From: Cynocephalus volans
Lineage: Eukaryota > Chordata > Mammalia > Dermoptera > Cynocephalidae
Reading direction: 5' to 3'
Length of the DNA: 64,000 nt
NCBI RefSeq assembly: GCF_027409185.1
Contig: NC_084463.1
Location: forward strand, 110,036,133-110,100,132
In this document: positions 57,002 through 64,000 of the stretch, in pieces
How the letters are laid out: each line of letters begins with the position of its first letter
Position numbering within the stretch: the stretch's first letter is position 1
The notes under the pieces: generated by a model
What the model was told of the DNA's origin: nothing
Database searches by the model: none
The model's input: only the letters and a program-made list of their open reading frames with translations
Translations under genes and position numbers: made by a program

Positions 57002-57300
57002 ATCTTTACTGTTGTGTCATTTCCTGCTGTGAGAGTCTTTTGGTGGTAGAAACGAGGAATCAGAAACAGCTTTATTTTTTAACTTAGCAAGTCTTGGCTT
57101 CTTTACATTCCCTCTAAATTCTGAAGACACCACTTGACAATTTCAACATTCCGATTGGAAATCTCCTTAATCAAATCCACGAGATTGTTAAAGTGCCTTT
57201 TCCATTTTTCATTACATACCCTATTTTTTTTTACATTACTTCAGGCAACAGCGTTATTAAACTTTCTGTCACTGTATAACAAGCATCACCTTTAATCCAA
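57002..57300. other. Intergenic DNA, nothing recognised
   Basis: Right flank of the composite element; no gene is seen. Confidence 0.35.
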
Positions 57301-57773
57301 CTGTATTAGTATGCTAGGGGTATCATAACAAGGTACTACAAACTGGGTGGCTTAAACAACAGAACTGGCTGGCTTAAATAACAGAAATTTATCGCCTCAC
57401 AATTCTGTAGGTTAGAAGTTCAAGATCAAGGTATTGGCAGGGTTGGTTCTGCCTAAGGGCTGTGAGGAAGAATCTGTTCCATGTCTTTTTCCTAGGTTCT
57501 GGTGGTTTTCTGGTAATCTTTGGTGTTCCTTGGCTTGTAGACCCATGACCCTTATCTCTGCCTTCATGTTCACATGACGTTCCTCCTGTTCCTCCTCCAA
57601 ATTTCCCCTTTTTAAAGGACATCAGTCATATTGGATTAAGGCGCATCCTAACATCCTTAGTTTAACTGGATTACCTCTGTAAAGATCCTATCTCCAAATA
57701 AGATCACATTTGGGGTACTGGGCATTTGGACTTCAACATACGAATTTTGGGAGAACACAATTCAACTATAACA
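57301..57773 (-). mobile_element. MaLR LTR (MLT1/MST-like), antisense
   Basis: Read on the - strand it starts TGTTATAGTTGAATTGTG and contains GTTGAAGTCCAAATGCCC, then ATCTTATTTGGAGATAGG and a TTTTAAA segment, and ends with GTTTAAGCCACCCAGTTTG and ACCCCTAGCATACTAATACA. This is the order of an MLT1/MST LTR. It is about full length at 470 bp. Confidence 0.8.
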
Positions 57774-58745
57774 CCAATCTTCAAAGACAATTCCCTCACT
57801 GTCTTTCAAGACTTCCCTTGAGGACCTTTTAGCTTCTGACCACCCCCTGTTGAAAGCCAATGACATATGTTTTTTTGTTATAGCAGAATCAAAGTTCACC
57901 AATGTTAGTATATCATTTATGAGCTGATCAGGAAAGCAGCACCACGATGTAATAAATGATTTATTACAGGGATTAGATACAAGGTAATTGCAGGAGAAGC
58001 TAGGGAAGAAAAGGTCTGAAAGGAGATAGTTGGACAATCAGAGAAAATTCACTAATTAGGGATCACAAAGGAACGCTGGTGAAGAAGTCTATAAAAGGCT
58101 GTTGGTTCTGCATCTAGTAATGGCCTGAAGTTGATAGGTCATCAGGGCTTGCAGTCAGAAAGAAAAGTTGGATTGAAGTGGGGGAGAATGAGGATAAACT
58201 AGATTTCATAGGACAAACTAGAACCCATGAGAACAAAATCGAATTCATAGCTATCTCTTACATCAATGAGCATGTGATCTGTAGCATAAACTGATGGAAG
58301 CTACACATGTGCCTTGCCTCAGGACTTGGAGAAGCTGAAAAAGGAAGTATGGTGGGAGATGGAGGAGTTGTGGACCTGATGATGCTTTGCACCAACAAAG
58401 TGTGTTAGTAGATCAGTAACAGCGCTATTATCTGGCCCCTACACAAGGGCCGCTGTTTTATATGCTCCTTCCAAACCTTACACAAATTTCTCTTGTGGCC
58501 AATTCTATCCTGGAATAATATTGGGAAGGTGAATTTGAGGAACTAAATTCCAGGTCAGCTATATTGACACAGTACAAAATCACCACATCAGCTGAATTAT
58601 GAACAGTTGTCAGAGACTATGATGCCATGTTTCATGCATTTTAGCTTCTTATTTAAGCCTCGTTATCAGTCTTGCAAGATAAATATTACCACGCCTATTT
58701 TACATGTGAGGAAATGAAGCCTCCTATGGGGAAGCCTGGATTCTG
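57774..58745. other. Intergenic DNA with a MIR/L2-like piece
   Basis: 58620-58740 is MIR/L2-like (ATTACCACGCCTATTTTACA). The rest is unassigned. Confidence 0.4.
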
Positions 58746-58749
58746 CCCC

Positions 58750-59360
58750 ATATTTGTGTGGTAGCCACCTTCCAAGAGTGCCTGGTATTCATGCCCTTTT
58801 GCAGTTCCCCTCCCACAATAAGTAGAGTTGACCTGATAAGGAGAACGTTGCAGAAATGATGGTGAATGACTTTCAAGGCTGGATCATAAAAGGCACTACC
58901 TTCTACCTTTCTCTTTCTTGGATCACTTGCTCTGGGGAAAGCCAGCTGCCTACTGTAAGGACACTCAAGCAGTCTGTGGACAGGCTCAAATGGGGAAGAG
59001 CTGAGCCTTCTGTGAGCAACCAGTCAACATGAGTGCAGCATCTTGAAAGTAGATTCTCTATCACCAGCCTAGTCTTCAGATGATTACAGCCCCATATTTT
59101 GACTGTAACTTCACAAGAGACCTCAAGTCAGAACTATACAGCTAAATGGCTTCTAAATTTCACTCCCAGGGGCTGGCTGCTTAGCTCACTCGGCAGAGCA
59201 TGGTGCTGATAACACCAAAGTCAAGTGTTTGGAACCCTGTACCAGTCAGCTTCCAAAAAAAAAAAAAAAAAATTGACTCAGAAAATATGAGATAATGTCT
59301 ATTATTGCTTTAAGTTACTAAGTTTTGAGGTAATTGGTTATGAAGCAATAGATAACTAAT
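58750..59360 (+). mobile_element. MLT1-like LTR, sense, split by a SINE
   Basis: Starts near TGGTAGCCACCTTCC; the end TTGCTTTAAGTTACTAAG, then TTTTGAGGTAATTGG and AATAGATAACTAATAT, is the standard MaLR LTR 3' end in forward direction. The SINE at 59168-59272 was inserted later. Confidence 0.65.
59168..59272 (+). mobile_element. tRNA-Ile-like SINE nested in an MLT1-like LTR
   Basis: GGGGCTGGCTGCTTAGCTCA, GGTGCTGATAACACCAAAG, then CCTGTACCAGTCAGC and an A18 tail. It is the clearest copy of the monomer in the window. Confidence 0.88.
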
Positions 59361-60579
59361 ATAATCTGTTAAATTCCAAAGCACAGCTTTTTCCATGACA
59401 TCATGCTGCTTTAAAAGTTTTTTGGATTGTGAGAATGGGGATTACAGAAGAAGTAGGAATTTAGAAGTTCAGAATGTCCTGGCCATGTGATTTAAAAAAG
59501 GCTTTGAAATATGTTTGGTGTTTCCAGATACTCAAAGAGAAGGAGTGTCATCTAGTGGTTAAGCTGAACCTTGAGAATTAGGAGAGTTTCTTTTTTGTCA
59601 CTCCCAGGGTCAGCTGAGTTAGCATGAGGAAATTAGTTTTTGCTGACTGGAAGACTTAGGCTGGAATTGGGGAAGATAAATGACAGAAACTGGATTCTAT
59701 TAGTGCAAGAAAAGTCCTGACACAAGGTGATGAAATGGGGTGTAACCCCCAGGGTTGTCACAGTGAGGGGCTGACTGTCTCTTAGCTTCTGCCCCTTCTC
59801 TTCAACTGGGCCATTTCTTTCTTCTGCCCCACCAGGTTCCCTTTTAACCTCAAACTCATTGAAGCAGCTTCTTTTTCTGCTCTTTCTAAATCCCCCTTCC
59901 TTATGATGACCTTTTCCTTTATTTAAAAAAAATAAGTGATATATGTGTGCATTTAGAAACTTAAAGAAGGTAAACAAAACCATACTTTATCTGAGAACCA
60001 CCTTTTGAAAACTCTTGGTATTCATTCTTCTCTCCATATTGTCCAGATTTGGTCTAGTATTGGAGAGGCACTGTGCTTGGTGACTTAATCAGATCAAAAT
60101 CAGCCAGCAATAGTTATTATCTAGGATGCTAGCACTGAAAGAACCCTTCCAGAACACCTTATGCAACCACGCTCTTTTCATGTGGAGAATTTGAAGCCCA
60201 AAGAGTTCAAGTGACCATTGTTAACAGATATTAATTGAACAGCTACAATCAGGATGACGTTCTTCTAGCCTTGAATAAACTCTTTTAAATAGTCCACCCA
60301 TTCTGATTAGTAAGATGGGTGGATTGATTAGCTGGGGTCCTCCCGGATTTCCTATTATGCAAGCACACAAACATCAGGGACAATAGCATTACCCGGGTCA
60401 AATCCTTCCTAAAATGTGAACTGACCCTCAACATCTGGGGGTTAGAAAGAAAAGGTTGCCCGACCCTCAGACTTCTAAACCTATCTTATACCTCGACTCC
60501 GTTTCCCCGGGCCCAGTACAGAGTAAGCATCAATAAACGTTTGCGAAAGGACGAACCAACTTCCTCATAAGTCCTTTAT
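59361..60579. other. Upstream flank of SWAP70, nothing recognised
   Basis: AT-rich to balanced DNA without coding signal, leading into the CpG island. Confidence 0.45.
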
Positions 60580-60899
60580 CGCCTCTCCTCCCGCTCTGCA
60601 TCCTCCCCCACTTGGGACTACGTTAGCACGTGAGCCCCTGTCTGGCCTCCTCAGACAGTGACTCCGTCCCCAGGGCAGACCCAGGGCTCCCCTTTCTACT
60701 GCGGGGCGCCAGCCAGGGCCGGGTAGGCTGCTCACCCCATCTCTCGCGCTTTTCCTCCGGATCGGGGGCATTTTCGGGGGGTGCTCGCGAGCCGGTCTGG
60801 GAAACTTTAGGGAGCCTCGTGGTGGTGGTGTTCACCGCCCCAGCTAGGAGATCAGAGGTGAACCTACCCGCGACCCCGCGCCCCAGCAGTAGCACGCGC

Positions 60900-60965
60900 G
60901 GCTCTGGGCGGGCGCAGAGTGGGCGGGGCCTGTCGGGGGCGGAGCCTGCCGTGGTCAGGTGACTG
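60900..60965 (+). promoter_or_regulatory. SWAP70: SWAP70 core promoter, GC boxes
   Basis: Sp1-type GC boxes lie at 60921-60930 (GGGCGGGGCC) and 60935-60942 (GGGGGCGG), followed by GTGGTCAGGTGACTG. No TATA box is present. Transcription likely starts within the next 50 bases, giving a 5' UTR of roughly 100 bases; the exact start is inferred. Confidence 0.6.
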
Positions 60966-61078
60966 CGCGGCGGGCGGCGGCAGCCGAGGCTGAGGGGCGT
61001 TAGCCGCACCGAGGGGCCGGCGGAGCAGGCGGGGCAGGCGGCGCCGGCGGGTGCAGTCGGGGTAGCAGGGCCGCGGCC

Positions 61079-61177
61079 ATGGGGGGCTTGAAGGATGAGC
61101 TGCTCAAGGCCATCTGGCACGCCTTCACCGCGCTCGACCTGGACCACAGCGGCAAGGTCTCCAAGTCCCAGCTCAAG
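61079..61177 (+). CDS. SWAP70: SWAP70 coding exon 1 (33 residues, gene continues off the window)
   Basis: The 33 codons start [20 protein letters not shown] and continue [13 protein letters not shown] up to donor GTGGGC; this is the N-terminus of SWAP70, which has an EF-hand-like loop (DLDHSGKVS). SWAP-70 is a PH-domain protein that binds PIP3 and F-actin, activates Rac and acts in B-cell and mast-cell signalling. The ATG lies in a strong context, GCCATGG. The exon is in phase 0 at its end. The remaining exons are to the right of the window, so nothing more can be said of the protein here. DEF6 has a related N-terminus, but SWAP70 next to WEE1 fits the known gene order. Confidence 0.9.
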
Positions 61178-62269
61178 GTGGGCGCCCCCGCGCTGACCCC
61201 CCGTCCGGCCGGCCGTGGCGCGCTCTCCACTTCCCTCGGGTGGCAGTCGGACCAGGCGGGCGGTGACCGCAGGAGGGGCGGGCTGGAATGCGGCCGGGCG
61301 GCCTGCTCTGGACGGAGGGGGCAGAGACCGGGATCCGGCGCTTTCTTCTTCCCTTTTACCTTCGGGTCGTGCTGTCAGGCGGGTGTGTTAGTGCCCTCGT
61401 GAGCGGGGAAAGGCTCCCAGTGAGCTGGGAAAGGCTGGGGTGGGGTCTGTGGGGAGCGAGTCAGGTTCCCTGATGGCGCGGGGGGCCCACAAAGTTTCGG
61501 AACTTGAGAAGGAGGTGGGACACGCCGTTACACAGCCTTCCCAGAGTATCCATCCACCTTACTCTGGGAGAGGAAGGGACTTGCCCAAGGTTCCTGGGCA
61601 GAGCCTTGTGCAGCCCACGACCCCACACCGGGGCGGTCCTCCAGACGGCCCGCTGCACCCGAGGCGCCTGGGCAATTCAGAGAAACGCCCCAGAGCCCGA
61701 CTTCCAGCGTCCTCCTCCTTTGGGAGGTTTTGGCTGTGAGGGACAATTTCCGACTTGTGAAGACCTCCCCGCCCAGCGTCCTCTGGTCTAGAACTAGTCA
61801 AGAGGGTGTGCTGTGTCCTGCAGGGACCTTAGTTCCGGTTGAAGAGCACTGACAGATCTTTCTGGCGCGCGGAGTCGTTATGGTGACTGCCAAAGACCCC
61901 GTCACTCAGAGTGTAAGGTATAAATAAAGGAATGCTTGTACACTGAGTAACCCCAAGCAAGGAAAGTGGCACTCAGCCAGGAGAAATTGGCAGCTTCTTG
62001 AAAGTATAAAATATAGAAACAGACAAGAAGAGCCATTCACAGGCGTTTTTGAATATACACATTTTGGATCTGAATGTCTGGTTTTCTTAGCCTCTTCTGG
62101 GAATCAATTCCTGGAGGCTGGATTTGCTTTGTGTATTTTTTGCGGTCATCAGTTTGTTCTCGGGAGTAGAGGCTTTTATGGCAGTAGGGCTTAGCATCTC
62201 CCCTTGTCTTCCTTTTACCCTCCTCTTTTTCTCATCCATAGAATCATAGTCTGGAAGGGTCCATGGAGA

Positions 62270-63230
62270 TTATGTTCTTAATTTTTATTTTACTTTATAT
62301 TTTTAAAATTATCATACAGTAAAATTGACTTTTTGGTGTATAGTTCTGTGAGTTTTAACATGTGTGGGTTTCATCAGTTTCGTCATCCCCAAAACCTTCC
62401 TCATCCCAAAAAGCCTCCTCGTGCTGATCTCACCCCCAGCTGCTGATAAACACTGATCTGTTCTAACTGCTATAGTTTTGCCTTTTCCACAGTGTCATGT
62501 AGGTGGACTCTCATAGTGTATAACCTTTTGAAACTTGCTTCTTTTACTCAGCATAATGCCTTAGAAAATCAGCCATCTTGTGTGTATCAATATAATTCTT
62601 TTTGTTACTAAGTAATATTCCATCATATGCATGTGCCATAGTTTATCCATTCATCCTTGAAGGTTTATGTAATTTCCAGTTTCTGGTGATTATGAATAGC
62701 TGTATTTTACTTTTTAATGTTTTTACTTTTAACTTATCTATACCACTATGTTTAAAGTGGGTTTCTTGTAGATAGTGTGTAGCTGGGTCTTGTTTTTTAT
62801 TGATTCTGACAATCTTTGTCTTTTAATTGGTATGTTTAGAACATTTACATTTAATGTAATTATTGCCATGGATTGATTTAGGGCTACCATTTAATTATTT
62901 GGTTTCTATTTTTTTTAGTTTTTTGTTCTTCTGTTTCTCCTTTCCTTCCTTCTTTTGGATTATTTGGATATATTTTAATGTACCATTTTAATACTGAGCT
63001 TTTGACTCTATTTCTTTGTGTAGTTTTTTTAATGGTTGCTCTAGGAATTACAATATCCACACCTAACTTTTCATAGTCTATTTAGGAATAGTATTTTACC
63101 ACTTTAAGATGAATGTAGAAACCTTGTCAACATATAGGTCCATTTACCCTCCCTGCTTTATGCTGTAATTGTCATATTTATTAATGTACATACATTGAAA
63201 ACCCCAACAGACAATGCTAATTTTTGTTTT
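62270..63230 (-). mobile_element. L1 3' region and ORF2 end, antisense
   Basis: The text 62280-62700 (AAAATTGACTTTTTGGTGTA, ACTAAGTAATATTCCATC) and 62730-63200 (GTGGGTTTCTTGTAGATAG) is L1 in reverse. It is dead and sits inside SWAP70 intron 1. Confidence 0.7.
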
Positions 63231-63319
63231 CAATCATCATTTCTATTTTAAAGATTTTAAGAGAAGAATAGTTTATTCTTTTTTCCTAGGTCTTCCTAGA
63301 CTACCCATTTATTTTATAG

Positions 63320-63420
63320 ATATGGTATGTGAAACTTCTGAGATGTTTAGTGATTTGTGCAAAGTCACAGTTGTAGGCATAGCAAAGTCTAGAACTAAGA
63401 TTTTCACATTTTTGAGCCAA
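63320..63420 (-). repeat. MIR SINE fragment
   Basis: GATTTGTGCAAAGTCACAG, then TAGAACTAAGATTTTCA: the reverse reading of the MIR core and 5' part. Confidence 0.5.
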
Positions 63421-64000
63421 AGTTTCTTCATTTTCTTCTTTTTCAATTGATGGCATAAAAGAGATGTTTTCCTATTGCTTTTGTTGTACTCCATTCAAAC
63501 TTGTCTTTGTGTTTGTTTATAAGCAAAAGTGTCCAGAGGATTCTTGACAGCAGGCTTGGCAGGAAGTGTTAAATTTCAGTTCACAGCCTTCCCCACAAGA
63601 TGTTGATAGGCAAATCTGTGATTTTATTTTGTCTCTCCCTTGTCTTTGTAAGAGACATTGGGTTTGATTTAGTTCTGTTCATCTTGCCAGTGTTTGTGGA
63701 ATTGAAAATATTACAAAATATTAAAGATTTTCTATTCAAGTGTCTTCGTGTTTAACTCTGATGTTCAGTGTTCAGTTGGATAGTAGAGTTTCTGCCTTAA
63801 TTTGTTCATTCATTCATTCATGCAGTAATCTTTTGTGTGTCTACTGTATGTAAGGTACCATGTAATTTAATACAAAGGTTAGTATTTTTAGGCTTTTAAG
63901 AGTTAATATCTTCTTGGAGGAAATATGTAATTGATTTGTTAGGAACAGATTAAAATATACATATCCAAAATGATGGTTAAAATTTATCACTTTGGAAAGC

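Larger units (their letters stand above)
60580..61790. promoter_or_regulatory. SWAP70: CpG island of SWAP70
   Basis: CG-dense DNA starts near 60580 and fades after about 61790. It spans promoter, 5' UTR, coding exon 1 and the first 600 bp of intron 1. Open frames on both strands here follow from composition. Confidence 0.85.
61178..64000 (+). other. SWAP70: SWAP70 intron 1 (start)
   Basis: The donor GTGGGC follows the coding part of exon 1. The intron carries the tail of the CpG island, an antisense L1 (62270-63230) and a MIR piece. No acceptor with a second SWAP70 exon was found before the window ends. Confidence 0.8.

Noticed and set aside
60623-61147. 174-codon antisense frame over the SWAP70 promoter and exon 1
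   Set aside because: Composition effect in the CpG island; no domain seen.
1-64000. Search for CRISPR arrays, operons, phage or defence genes
   Set aside because: None seen: introns, CpG islands, LINEs and SINEs show a vertebrate chromosome.

Overview
The window is mammalian nuclear DNA. It holds a complete WEE1 cell-cycle kinase gene on the + strand (coding 2588-14494, 11 coding exons, 643 codons) and, about 45 kb downstream on the same strand, the first coding exon of SWAP70 (61079-61177), whose remainder lies beyond the right edge. The order WEE1 then SWAP70 in the same direction matches human 11p15.4 as I remember it. No bacterial, phage or CRISPR-type system is present.

The species is not given. 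No Alu or B1 element was seen. The lineage-specific SINEs are short tRNA-Ile-like units with an A-rich tail and no separate body (11 copies), plus a longer two-part form. From memory this looks like the CYN SINEs of colugos (Dermoptera); a bat is a less likely alternative. An 82-bp TA-flanked mariner-type MITE occurs three times. The species call is inference from repeats only.

Layout: 1-1590, upstream flank with a MITE and AC microsatellites. 1590-3330, WEE1 CpG island, with an exact 17-bp promoter duplication and E2F, CHR, CCAAT and E-box motifs. 2588-15535, WEE1 coding exons, introns and a 3' UTR with miR-16-family and miR-155 seed sites and Pumilio elements. 15536-60580, intergenic DNA made mostly of nested repeats: L2, L1, MIR, MaLR and ERV LTRs, a dead Tigger/pogo transposase and the SINEs. 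It also holds an orphan CpG island at 24.2-25.55 kb. 60580-61790, SWAP70 CpG island, promoter and exon 1. 61178 to the end, SWAP70 intron 1 with an antisense L1.

Function: WEE1 is the nuclear kinase that phosphorylates Tyr15 of CDK1 to hold cells in G2; SWAP70 is a PH-domain Rac-activating/actin-binding protein. They are neighbours, with no sign of a joint pathway. The least ordinary items are a 1.6-kb ORF-less composite (L1-5'UTR-like start, 107-bp VNTR, TAAA tail, target duplication), a 1184-bp LTR with a clean 6-bp target duplication, the orphan CpG island, a 96%-identical inverted L1 pair, a head-to-head L2 pair, and the WEE1 promoter duplication and 3' UTR hairpin.
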